Part shown: positions 42,804-51,800 of the stretch, piece after piece | Layout: the number at the start of each line of letters is the position of its first letter | How positions within the stretch are numbered: the stretch's first letter is position 1 | Assembly (NCBI RefSeq): GCF_004912275.1 | Contig: NZ_STGY01000024.1 | Coordinates: forward strand, 1-62,268 | Source of the DNA: Glycomyces buryatensis | Lineage (GTDB): Bacteria; Actinomycetota; Actinomycetes; Mycobacteriales; Micromonosporaceae | Direction: 5' to 3' | DNA: 62,268 nt | The notes under the pieces: generated by a model | What the model was told of the DNA's origin: nothing | The model's input: the letters and a program-made list of their open reading frames with translations, nothing else | Database searches by the model: none | Translations under genes and position numbers: made by a program

Positions 42804-45493
42804 CGGCCCCTTCGGTGCGGCCCTTCGGACTCGACGCGGTCCGCCTGGACGACGGCAGCGTGTTCGCCCGCGTCCGCAACGAGCTCCTGCACCTGGCTCG
42901 TGTGTATCCCCTCGACCGCCTGCTGGCGGTCTTCCGCCGCAATGCGGGCCTGGACACGCGCGGCGCTCTCCCTCCCGGCACCTGGGAGGACTTCGGGCAT
43001 CCGAACGAGGAGGCCTGGAGCGAGGGCGATTACCCGGGGCGCGAGTTCGCCCAGACGGCCAACCTGCTCCGGGGCCACTACGCCGGCCACTTCCTCTCGA
43101 TGCTCGCCATGGCCGCGGCGGGGGAGCGCGACGGCTCCCTCTCCGCCAAAGTGGACGATTTCGTCGCGGGGCTCGGCGAGGTCCAGACCGCGCTCGCGGC
43201 AACCGGCCGGTACTCGCATCCGGGATTCCTTGCCGCCTACGGCGAATGGCAGTTCTCCCGGCTGGAGGACTTCGCCCCGTACGGCGAGATCTGGGCGCCC
43301 TACTACACCTGCCACAAGCTCATGGCCGGACTGCTGGACGCCTTCGAACTCACCGGCAACAACCAGGCACTCGATATCGCCACAGCCATGGGCCACTGGG
43401 TTCACCACCGGCTCTCACGGCTCGATTCCGAACGCCGCCAGCGCATGTGGGAGCTCTACATCGCCGGTGAATTCGGCGGCATGAACGAGACCATGACGAG
43501 GCTCAGCACGGCCGCCGCACAGCCGCAGTTCCTCGAAACGGCATCGTTCTTCGACCAGCAGAACCTCCTCGACGCGGGCCCTTCGGGAACCGATGCGCTC
43601 ACCGACGTCCACGCCAATCAGCATCTGCCCCAACTGATCGGCTACGTCGAGGAATACGAGCGCACCGGCGAGCGCCGCTATCTCGACGCGTCGATCGGCA
43701 TCTGGGACCAGATCGTCCCGGGCCGCATCTACGCGCACGGCGGCACCGGCGAGAGCGAGCTATGGGGTCCTCCCGAGACCGTCGCGGGCGATGTCGGGCA
43801 CCGCAACGCCGAGACCTGCGCCAGTTACAACCTGCTGAAACTCGCCCGGAAACTGTTCGGGCACACGCTCGATGCGCGATACATGGACTACTACGAGCGG
43901 ACCGTCCTCAACCACATCCTCGGATCGCGAAAGGACACCCGCTCCACTGGACCACTTCGGGATGGGAGTCCTGAGGTCACCTACATGTTCCCGGTGCACC
44001 CGGGGGCGCTGCGCGAGTACGACAATGTCGGCACCTGCTGCGGCGGCACCGGCCTGGAGAACCACGTCAAGTACCAGGACTCCATCTACTTCCAGGCGCC
44101 GGGCGAGCTGTATGTCAACCTGGCCATCGACTCCGAACTGGACTGGGAGGAGGCCGGCCTGCGCGTCAATCTGGAGTCGGGTTTCCCACTGGGGGACCAG
44201 CTCACGCTCCGCCTCGAAGGCCCCGAACCGGACTCGGTCGAACGGACCATCCGGCTCCGCGTCCCCGCCTGGGCCGCAGGCGAACCCGAACTGAGACTCA
44301 ATGGCGAACCGGTCAAGAGCACCTTGGTCCCGGGGGAGTACACGGCCCTCACCCGCGCCTGGCGCCCGGGGGACGAACTGCGCCTCACCGTCCCCGCGGC
44401 CCTGCGCGCCGAGGCGACCATCGACGACCCCCGCCAGTGCGCGCTCATGCTCGGGGCGACGCTGCTGCTGGCCCGGTCCGATGCGACCACGGCGTTCTCG
44501 TTCCCGCTCGCCGGACGGCGGGCATTCGACGGCTCCCTGATCACCGGGCGGACCGGCGCCGAACTGCTCGCCGAGCTCGCCCGGGAGGGCACGATCGAGC
44601 TCGACGGCGTCAGGTTCGAACCCAGCTGGTCCGGCGCGGAGAGCAAGTACCACATGTACGTGCGTTCGGACGACGCCGAGATCGCCTTCGGAGGCGTCGG
44701 CACCGGCGTCCCCAACCGGGTCCGCGCAGGCGGCGGCACCTTCGTAGACGAACTGTGGTCGGTCGGGACCTTTATAGACCGCGAGACCTTCCTCGACCGG
44801 GTCGCCGCCGTGGCCAACCGGGTCCGGTCCGAGGGCCTGCTCGGCCGCGGCGAGCTCGCCGCGGTCCTGGTGGGGGCCGCCGGGTTCGACGGCGCCACCC
44901 CAGACCCGCTCCCTCTCGCGCCGGGAACGGTGTCGGCACCGACCACCGACCTGGGACGAGTGCCCCCGGCGGTCGCGATCGAAATCCTCGAAGACCCGGC
45001 CCCGTCGGGCTGGTTCACCACCGCGCCGACCGTGTGCCTGCGCGGCTTCGACGTCGACGAGCCCTCGGACCAGGGCGAGCAGCTTCGCCTGGAGCTGCGG
45101 GTCTCCGGCGGCGAGTGGACCCCGTACGAGGGGCCGGTGCCGCTCTCGGTCGAAGGCGTTCACCACATCGAGGCCCGGGTATCCGACGCCGAGGGGCGCA
45201 CGGGAATGACGAGCCGGGAGGTGAGCGTCGATACAAGTGCGCCGCTCTCCCGCGCGACGGTGAAGGACCTCGGGGCGAGCTTCGAGATCACACTCCATGC
45301 CGCCGACGACGTCTCGGGTGTCGAACGCATCCAGTGGGAGGGACCGGGCACGTTCTGGGGAACCTTCCAGGAGGCGTTCGTCCGGGCGATCGGGGACGAA
45401 CCGCAGGTCATCGAGTTCGCCGCGACCGACCGCGCGGGCAATGAGGAACCGCGCCAACGGCTCGTACTCCCCGGAAGCGACGGCTCACGATGA
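42800..45493 (+). CDS. GH127 beta-L-arabinofuranosidase (DUF1680) with C-terminal Ig-like extension
   Basis: 897 residues. The alpha/alpha barrel has the DUF1680 signatures YYTCHKLMAGLLDA, GGMNETMTRL and AHGGTGESELW. The metal-thiolate site is intact: Glu338 and Cys340 in AETCASYNLLK, and Cys413-Cys414 in GTCCGGTGLENHVKY. In the Bifidobacterium enzyme HypBA1 the matching residues, as I recall, are Glu338, Cys340, Cys417 (nucleophile) and Cys418. Beta-sandwich domains follow, and the last 170 residues are Ig-like. No signal peptide. Family members remove beta-L-arabinofuranose from hydroxyproline-linked arabino-oligosaccharides of extensins. Start overlaps the peptidase stop (ATGA). Confidence 0.9.
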   Translation: MTAPSVRPFGLDAVRLDDGSVFARVRNELLHLARVYPLDRLLAVFRRNAGLDTRGALPPGTWEDFGHPNEEAWSEGDYPGREFAQTANLLRGHYAGHFLSMLAMAAAGERDGSLSAKVDDFVAGLGEVQTALAATGRYSHPGFLAAYGEWQFSRLEDFAPYGEIWAPYYTCHKLMAGLLDAFELTGNNQALDIATAMGHWVHHRLSRLDSERRQRMWELYIAGEFGGMNETMTRLSTAAAQPQFLETASFFDQQNLLDAGPSGTDALTDVHANQHLPQLIGYVEEYERTGERRYLDASIGIWDQIVPGRIYAHGGTGESELWGPPETVAGDVGHRNAETCASYNLLKLARKLFGHTLDARYMDYYERTVLNHILGSRKDTRSTGPLRDGSPEVTYMFPVHPGALREYDNVGTCCGGTGLENHVKYQDSIYFQAPGELYVNLAIDSELDWEEAGLRVNLESGFPLGDQLTLRLEGPEPDSVERTIRLRVPAWAAGEPELRLNGEPVKSTLVPGEYTALTRAWRPGDELRLTVPAALRAEATIDDPRQCALMLGATLLLARSDATTAFSFPLAGRRAFDGSLITGRTGAELLAELAREGTIELDGVRFEPSWSGAESKYHMYVRSDDAEIAFGGVGTGVPNRVRAGGGTFVDELWSVGTFIDRETFLDRVAAVANRVRSEGLLGRGELAAVLVGAAGFDGATPDPLPLAPGTVSAPTTDLGRVPPAVAIEILEDPAPSGWFTTAPTVCLRGFDVDEPSDQGEQLRLELRVSGGEWTPYEGPVPLSVEGVHHIEARVSDAEGRTGMTSREVSVDTSAPLSRATVKDLGASFEITLHAADDVSGVERIQWEGPGTFWGTFQEAFVRAIGDEPQVIEFAATDRAGNEEPRQRLVLPGSDGSR

Positions 45494-45587
45494 GCACGGG
45501 AATCGACTGCCGGGGAGGACTCACGGTGTACGCTGCAACGCGACGGCGGCCGTCTGGTGCCTGCGTTAGTGAAGGGCGAGCGGAAGA

Positions 45588-46268
45588 GTGACGTTGTCAT
45601 CGATCCAACGGTTGGAGCCGGGCGAGAGCCTGCGGACGCGAGTGGAGCGGACCCTCTCCACCGCGATCATCTCCGGCGAGCTCGCACCGGGAACCCTCCT
45701 GACTGTCCCGACGTTGGCAGAGCAGTTCGCCGTGTCGGCGACGCCCGTGCGAGAGGCGATGCTCGATCTGGAGAAGCGTGGCTTCGTGGAGCCGGTGCGG
45801 AACAAGGGTTTCCGTGTCACCGTGGTCAGCGATGACCTGCTCAACGACATAGTCGAGATCCGGCTGCTGCTCGAACCTCCCGCGATGGCCCGCCTCGCCG
45901 GGGAGTTCCCGATGGACCGCCTGGCGGAGTTCCGGGCCGAGGCCGACGACATCGTCACCGGTGCCCGCGCCGGAGACCTCACCGCCTACCTGCTCGCCGA
46001 CCAGCGCTTCCATCTCGAATTGACCTCGCTGCTCGGCAATGCGGTGCTGGTCGACACGATCGCCGAGCTGCGGGCGCGGACGCGGCTGGTCGGGCTCGTC
46101 TCGCTGCTGGAGACCAGCATGCTCGACGTCTCGGCGCGGGAGCACCACCTGCTCCTCGACCACCTCGCCGCGGGGGACGCCGAGGCGGCATCGGACCTGA
46201 TGCGGCAGCACATCAGGCACGCCGTCGGCTGGTGGGCCGGCAAGGCTGAGGAAACCGCGGGGGAGTAG
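45588..46268 (+). CDS. GntR/FCD family transcriptional regulator
   Basis: 226 residues. Winged helix with the GntR pattern (LSTAIISGELAPGTLLT, LAEQFAVSATPVREAMLDLEKRGFVE), then an all-helical FCD effector domain. The latter has the metal/ligand residues in DQRFHLELTSLLGN, REHHLLLDHLAAGD and LMRQHIRHAV. FCD regulators respond to small organic acids or sugar acids. It is 95 bp downstream of the GH127 gene in the same direction and is the best candidate to control the operon at 34680-45493. Confidence 0.9.
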   Translation: MTLSSIQRLEPGESLRTRVERTLSTAIISGELAPGTLLTVPTLAEQFAVSATPVREAMLDLEKRGFVEPVRNKGFRVTVVSDDLLNDIVEIRLLLEPPAMARLAGEFPMDRLAEFRAEADDIVTGARAGDLTAYLLADQRFHLELTSLLGNAVLVDTIAELRARTRLVGLVSLLETSMLDVSAREHHLLLDHLAAGDAEAASDLMRQHIRHAVGWWAGKAEETAGE

Positions 46269-46449
46269 CCACCCGCGGCATCCCTGCCGTTCTTCTGAGC
46301 GGTCCCGGTAACGGTGGTGCCGGACTTGGTCATCTCCAGAAGCGGGAGGAGGCGGGGCATCAGCCGGGTATCGGAACCGTCGAAGCGGGAACTACGCTCG
46401 GTGGCCGAGGGCCTTGCCGGCCTCAGATACCGCTAGCGAAGGGCAGGCC

Positions 46450-47022
46450 ATGACCGAACTCGCCGGTACCGCCGGATATCTACTCGAAGCAGGATTGCTC
46501 AAGCGAGCCCGCCGCTCGGGCTGGTGGATCGCGGGAATCCGCGATCCGGAGAGCATCGCCGAACACAGCTGGCGGGCCGCGCTCACCGGCATGGTCATAG
46601 CCTGTCTCGAAGGCGCCGACCCAGCTCGAACCGCGATGCTCTGCGTCCTCCACGACACGCCTGAGACCCGCATCGGCGACATTCCCAAGATCGGCAAGCA
46701 CTACCTCACCGCCATCGCCCCCGAAGACATCGCGGCCGATCAGACTGCCGAGTGCCCCGACCGCGTCGCCGAGACCATCCGCGAGGCCGTCGCCGAATTC
46801 GAAGCAGGCGAGACCCCCGAGGCCATCTGCGCCAAGGACGCCGACAAGTTGGAGTGCCTGATCCAGGCCGTCGAGTACCGCCATCAAGGCGTCTCGACCG
46901 TCGGCCGTTGGATCGAAAGCAGCCTTGGGGCACTGAAGACCGACGTCGCCCGCGAACTAGCTCAGGAAGTCCTCGGCGCGGAACCACTCAGCTGGGAGCA
47001 GACTCGCCACAACCCGAGGTAG
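46450..47022 (+). CDS. HD-domain phosphohydrolase (YfbR/HDDC2-like)
   Basis: 190 residues. HD motifs: His in IAEHSWRAAL, HD in CVLHDTPETRIGDIPK, and a distal Asp in AKDADKLECLIQAVEY. This is the pattern of 5'-deoxynucleotidase/HDDC2 proteins, which hydrolyse deoxynucleoside monophosphates. ATG at 46450 is preceded by AAGGGCAGG. It stands alone and converges with the phosphoesterase gene. Confidence 0.85.
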   Translation: MTELAGTAGYLLEAGLLKRARRSGWWIAGIRDPESIAEHSWRAALTGMVIACLEGADPARTAMLCVLHDTPETRIGDIPKIGKHYLTAIAPEDIAADQTAECPDRVAETIREAVAEFEAGETPEAICAKDADKLECLIQAVEYRHQGVSTVGRWIESSLGALKTDVARELAQEVLGAEPLSWEQTRHNPR

Positions 47023-47037
47023 CGGATCTCCCACTGC

Positions 47038-47922
47038 TCACCCCTCCGCGCCGAGTCTCCGTAGTGCCTCCCGCAGTTCCTCGCCGCCCATTTCGAACAG
47101 GATCTCCCCGGCGCGGGGGTCGCGTCCGGGCATCGTGTGGAACACCGGTGCGCGCAGGTCGGTGAGGTCGGCCAGGGTCGCCGCCGCGCCTCGGACGTAC
47201 CGCACCGTCTCGTCCCCGCAGGCGAGGTCGCGGCGGTTCACCACGCCCGGCCCCACCCACACCATCGCCTCGCCCAGGCGCCCCGCCAGCTGGAGGTGGT
47301 AGTGCCCGCAGAGGATCACGCGCACGTCGGTCCCGGCGATGGCCTCCGCCAGGTCCTCGGGATTCAGGAGGGTCGGGGGCCGTTGCACCGCACTGGGATG
47401 CAGGATCGGCGGGTGGTGGAAGGCCAGCGCGGTGCCCTTCGCCGCGGTTTCGGCCAGGACGCTGCGCAGCCAGTCGAGTTGGCCCGCACCGAGATGTCCG
47501 TGTGGCTCCCCGGGCACGAGCGTGTCCAGGGTGATCAGACGCAGTCCGTTCAGCACGCTCACCGCCGCACGTTCGCCTCCCGGGGAGTCGAAGGACGCCG
47601 AGGCATGGTCGTGGCCCTCGGCGTCGAGGTGGCCGCTGCCCAGGACCGTGGCGAAGCCGGTCCGGTCGTCGGTATTCCCGGTGCTGAAGATCGTGGGGAC
47701 GCCGCGCTCGCGGGCGAAGGCGCCGATCAGGTCGCGTGCCCTTTCGTAGGCCTCGACCGAGCCGTCATCGGCGACGTCGCCGGTCACCAGGACGGCGTCG
47801 ATGTTCCGGACGGGTTCCAGATCGGACAGCAGGCCGCGCAGCGTTTCCGTGGCATTCACCCCGGTCTCGTGGAGTTTGCCGCCGGCGGCCAGGTGGGTAT
47901 CGGAGAGGTGGAGGAGCTTCAT
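47038..47922 (-). CDS. Calcineurin-like metallophosphoesterase (cAMP phosphodiesterase CpdA-like)
   Basis: 294 residues with all metal motifs of the fold: LLHLSDTHL, LVTGDVADDG, STGNTDDRTG (Thr where many have His), AFHHPPI and LCGHYHLQLAG. The layout matches class III cyclic-nucleotide phosphodiesterases, but other phosphoesters are possible. Start at 47922 (MKLLHLSD) fits the fold; an ATG 18 bp upstream is unlikely. Confidence 0.85.
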   Translation of the reverse strand: MKLLHLSDTHLAAGGKLHETGVNATETLRGLLSDLEPVRNIDAVLVTGDVADDGSVEAYERARDLIGAFARERGVPTIFSTGNTDDRTGFATVLGSGHLDAEGHDHASASFDSPGGERAAVSVLNGLRLITLDTLVPGEPHGHLGAGQLDWLRSVLAETAAKGTALAFHHPPILHPSAVQRPPTLLNPEDLAEAIAGTDVRVILCGHYHLQLAGRLGEAMVWVGPGVVNRRDLACGDETVRYVRGAAATLADLTDLRAPVFHTMPGRDPRAGEILFEMGGEELREALRRLGAEG

Positions 47923-47949
47923 CCCACCGAGGATAGGCACCGCCCGCTT

Positions 47950-48378
47950 TCAGTTGCAGAGGATCGGGAAGGTGGCAGGGAAACGCGGATCCCCCGAAGT
48001 GGGGAGGTCGTTCAGCACGTCGAGCAGGATCCTCAGGTCATTCGGTACCGAGTTGCGGAGCAGCGCAGGGTATCCGGAGATAATCAGCAAGACGTCGGCT
48101 TCGGGGTCGGTGCGGTAGGGCAGCTCATCGAGGCAGTCGGTGAGTGCGTCCCAATTGCGTCCGAAGTAGGCGGGGAACTCGCAGGCGGCGGCGAGGCCGT
48201 CGAGGATCGCGTACTTGTCCCCGGCGATCCACTCCCCGCGAACGGTGATGACCCGCTCGGCCGGTCCGACCGCTTCCAAGGTGTCGGAGGCGCAGTCGGC
48301 GTGGGCGAGCTGGGGTCGTATGTGCCGGTATGCGATGCCGTGCGAGTCGAGCCGGTCGGTCAGTGGAACTCGATCCAT
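47950..48378 (-). CDS. Barstar-family protein (RNase inhibitor-like)
   Basis: 142 residues. The conserved barstar core is VRGEWIAGDKYAILDGLAAA followed by FPAYFGRNWDALTDCLDELP. Barstars bind and block barnase-type RNases; actinobacteria often carry several without a nearby barnase. Its start lies inside the upstream gene (19-bp overlap), so it is coupled to the unknown protein at 48360-48743. Confidence 0.83.
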   Translation of the reverse strand: MDRVPLTDRLDSHGIAYRHIRPQLAHADCASDTLEAVGPAERVITVRGEWIAGDKYAILDGLAAACEFPAYFGRNWDALTDCLDELPYRTDPEADVLLIISGYPALLRNSVPNDLRILLDVLNDLPTSGDPRFPATFPILCN

Positions 48379-48743
48379 TCCTCGTCATCACTGCCCAGGA
48401 CCATCGGACTCTGCGGGTTGAACATCGACAATGTGGCCGTTTCCGCGAGTTCATAGATCCGCGCGGTGGTCTTCTGCGGCACGTCCGGTCCGAACTGCAC
48501 GATGACGCCGTGCGCCGAGATCCTCGTCTCCGGCCGGACCTCATCGACGGGCACGAGGTCGGGGACCAGGTTGAGGTAGAGGTCCAGCCCGAGCGAGGGC
48601 AGGTCGTTGATGAACTCCCGCAGCCACGGATCCGCTTCCGCTACGGTGACCGGCTCCCGGAACAGCACGATGGCCGCGTACCGCTCCTGGGCCTCTTTGA
48701 CCGTCGAGAGTCCGATCTCCTTCCAGAACACCAGCTCACGCAT
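48360..48743 (-). CDS. Uncharacterised protein overlapping the barstar gene
   Basis: 127 residues, no signal peptide or membrane segment, mixed alpha/beta, acidic. I do not recognise the family. The gene has a good ribosome site (AAGGAGC, 8 nt) and a possible -10 TAGCCT upstream. It shares 19 bp with the barstar gene that follows, which implies co-translation. It is too dissimilar to barnase to be called its toxin partner; a regulatory or second immunity role is a guess. Confidence 0.7.
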   Translation of the reverse strand: MRELVFWKEIGLSTVKEAQERYAAIVLFREPVTVAEADPWLREFINDLPSLGLDLYLNLVPDLVPVDEVRPETRISAHGVIVQFGPDVPQKTTARIYELAETATLSMFNPQSPMVLGSDDEEWIEFH

Positions 48744-48825
48744 GGGTCAGCTCCTTCCCAGAGGTCGACATCCCCCTAGGCTACCCAGCGTCGGCCAATG
48801 CAGAGCTTCGCCAAGACCGCTCGGA

Positions 48826-48852
48826 GGCCGATGCCCCGCTCAGGCATCGGCC
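48826..48852 (-). terminator. Terminator after the multicopper oxidase gene
   Basis: A perfect 10-bp stem, GGCCGATGCC (48826-48835) with GGCATCGGCC (48843-48852), loop 7 nt, just past the minus-strand stop at 48860. Confidence 0.7.
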
Positions 48853-48859
48853 CCGTTCG

Positions 48860-51800
48860 CTAACGGCGCACCCGGACCAGACCCCAGAGGCCTTCGGAGA
48901 GGGCCCACCGCAGCACGCCCGTGCGGTAGGCGTAGTCACCCTCCGCCGACGGCGTGAAGTCGAGCGAGCGGACGGTGCCGGTGGTGACGCCGCCGATCGC
49001 TCCGACGTGCGGTTCGCGCAGGTGCTCCTCCATCGGCCAGGTCTGCCCGTGGACGTAGAAAGTGTGGTTGCGCGGGCGGTCGGCCGCCGTGACCAGGTGG
49101 AGGCGCACCGCCTCGCCCGGGGAGCAGTCGACCACCGGGGTCACCGGGTTCGCTTGGGCCAGCGACGGCTCCGTCGGACGCAAGTGCGCACTGCGGTAGT
49201 TGAACGCCTTCTGCCCCGAATCCTCCGGCTCGTCCTCCAGATCCCGCACCGGCTGGGTGGGGTCGCCCTGGTGGTACTGGCGCACGCCGTCCTGGAGCAG
49301 CAGCACCAGCTCGTGCACCGACTCGTGCCCGGCCCGCTTCAGCACCGCCTGCTCGCCGACCCAGCGTTCGCGGCCGGAGACGGGATCGTAGGGAGTGACG
49401 CTCTCCTCCTCCACGATCAGGGCCCCCACCAGGCCCCGGTGCCGATGGGTGCGGACGTCGGCGCGGTCCTCCAGCAGCACCACCCCCGGGCGCTCGGCGT
49501 ACCAGCGGTAGACCGCCTTGCTGCCGGGCCTGGCCGTGCCGTCCTCGTTGAACCCGACGTTGGAGCCGTCGCCGGTGCGCACGTCGTACTGCACCAGCCC
49601 CGACGGGTGCAGCGAGACCCGCGCGGAGATCTCGCGGTCCTCCGGATCGTCCAACGCCGGCAGCGGCGGGTCGAACGGCGTCGCCTCCAGCGGCCCGTCG
49701 AGCCGGTTCACCAGCTCGACCTCGACCCATTCACCGACCCGGCAGCGCAGGATGAGCGGTTCGCCCTCGAGCAGGCCGCGCGTGGTGAAGTAGGCGCCGA
49801 ACGGGTCGGAGCGATGCGGGCTGTAGTGGATCTCCCCGGCCCTGGCCTCCACCCGGTACCGGCGCTCGCGGCCGCCCTGCGCGTCGGTGAAGGTCGGCTC
49901 GGAGAACAGCGCCCCCGGCAACGGCGGCAGGTCGCCATTGAGCTCCGGGAGCACGCGGATGATGCCCCAGCAGCCCAGCCAGGTGTCGTCGATCGACGCG
50001 AGCGACCACTGATGGTCGCCCGGCCCGGTCGCGGCGTCCAGGTTGAGGGTGAACGCCTCGGAGATGCCGATGGTCTGCTGATCGCGCCACGGCGAGCCCG
50101 GATCGGTCCACCAGGCGGGCCACCGCATCCCATTGACCCTGAAGCTGTGCTGCTCCTCATGGGACCCCTGGTAGAGCCGGATGCGAAGGGTCTCACCGTG
50201 ATACATCGGCGTCAGCGGCGTGAACGGGTCGCCGTGCACATCGGAGTCGAACCAGTCGGCCGGGTCGCCGGGACGTTCGTGCAGTGGCTCGCACCGGTAG
50301 TTGACCCCCATAACCCCCTGGTCGTCAAGGGCCCCAGGGAAGTCGGGTGGATTGATCGGCCGCGGCTCCTCGCCGTCGTGGTGCTGCCACAGCGGGACGA
50401 AGTCGGCGACGGCGAGGACCTGCTCGCGGAACGCCGTGCCGTCGCTCAGGCGCACCACGGCCTGGGAGCTGTTGTTCGCCTCGGACCCGTCGGGCCGGGA
50501 CCACTGCGCGCCTTCGGCTTCGGCGATCATGGCGCCGAACAGTCCGTGGCGCTGGCGTTCGTTGGCCAGCAGGTGGTCGTGGAAGAAGATGGTGCCGAAC
50601 TCCTCGTCGCAGTACCAGCGGAACATCCAGGTGTTGTACCGGGCGAAGTCCTCCTCGCCGTGGTCGGCGGTGGTGGCGCCGGTCAGGTAGTTCCAGCCGA
50701 TGCTGGAGCCGTCCGAGACGAGCGGGTCGAACTTGACGAGGTGGACGTGGAGCCCGCACTCGGGCTGGAACGGCAGGAACGGGTCGAAGTCGTTCTCCTC
50801 CTGCGGTCCCGGCGGGAGTGCGTTGGTCATGCCGAGCTCGACGACCTCGCCTTTGTTGGCGCGGATGGCGATCGGCTCGACCTTGCGGGTGCCGACGGCG
50901 AGTTGCCGCTGGAACGCCTCGATGCCTCCGGCCTCGTCGAGTTCTTCCTGGAGGACGTAGAAGACGCCGTGCTCGTCGCGCCAGGTGCTGGAGTCCTCGC
51001 CGCTGCCGCGGTAGTAGTCGACGGGGCCGGTCATGACGACGAGGTCGTAGCGACGCACCGGCGCGTCGGTCCGGGTCGTGATCTTGGTGAACGCCTCGCC
51101 CGGCTGCGGGTCGTCCACAAAGGCGGCCCGTTCCAGGTCGCTGGGTTCGCGCCCCATGCCCTCGGGCATGAGCGGGGTGCGCGGCGGCCGGGGCGACTTC
51201 TGCGGGTACTCGCCCTCCATGAAGCGCGGGAACCCGGGCCGCTCGGCGGTGGGCGCCGGCGGTTCGTCATGTCCCGGAAGGGGACGCAGCGGCGCGATGG
51301 CCGTCCCGTCGGGGTAGGTGCCCCCGCCGTCCTGGAGGACGTCGAAGACGCGCCACATGCCCCACATGCCGGAGTGGAAGTGCGGGTACAGGTGGCAGTG
51401 GAAGATGACGTCGCCCGTCGCCTGCTGCACCGAGCCCGCGCCGCCGAGCGGTTCGATGGTGAACGCCTGCTGGGGGCCGATGGTGACCGAGTCGATGAGG
51501 GGCGACTCCTCGTTGCCGGGCACGGCGCGCCACTGGTGCACGTGGAGGTGGAAGACGTGGGTCTCCTTGACTCCTGAGTGGAGGACGTGGATCTTGGCCC
51601 GGTCGCCGCGGTAGGCGCGGAAGATCGGGGTGGCCGGGTCGCCGAACAGCCAGGAGCTGTGGTGCTGCTCCTCGCCGGTGATGCGGTCGCGCACCGGGTC
51701 GATCTGTCCCGATTCGAGGAGCCGCCGGTAGGCCAGCGCGCGCCCGCCCATGGGCTCGGTGCGGTAGCTGAGCAGCATCATCGAGTGCTCTATTTCGGCT

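Noticed and set aside
48360..48743. Barnase-type RNase as partner of the barstar gene
   Set aside because: The protein lacks the barnase catalytic pattern and is not similar in its motifs.
49007..51577. 856-codon plus-strand open frame inside the multicopper oxidase
   Set aside because: Antisense shadow; the minus strand carries all copper-binding motifs.
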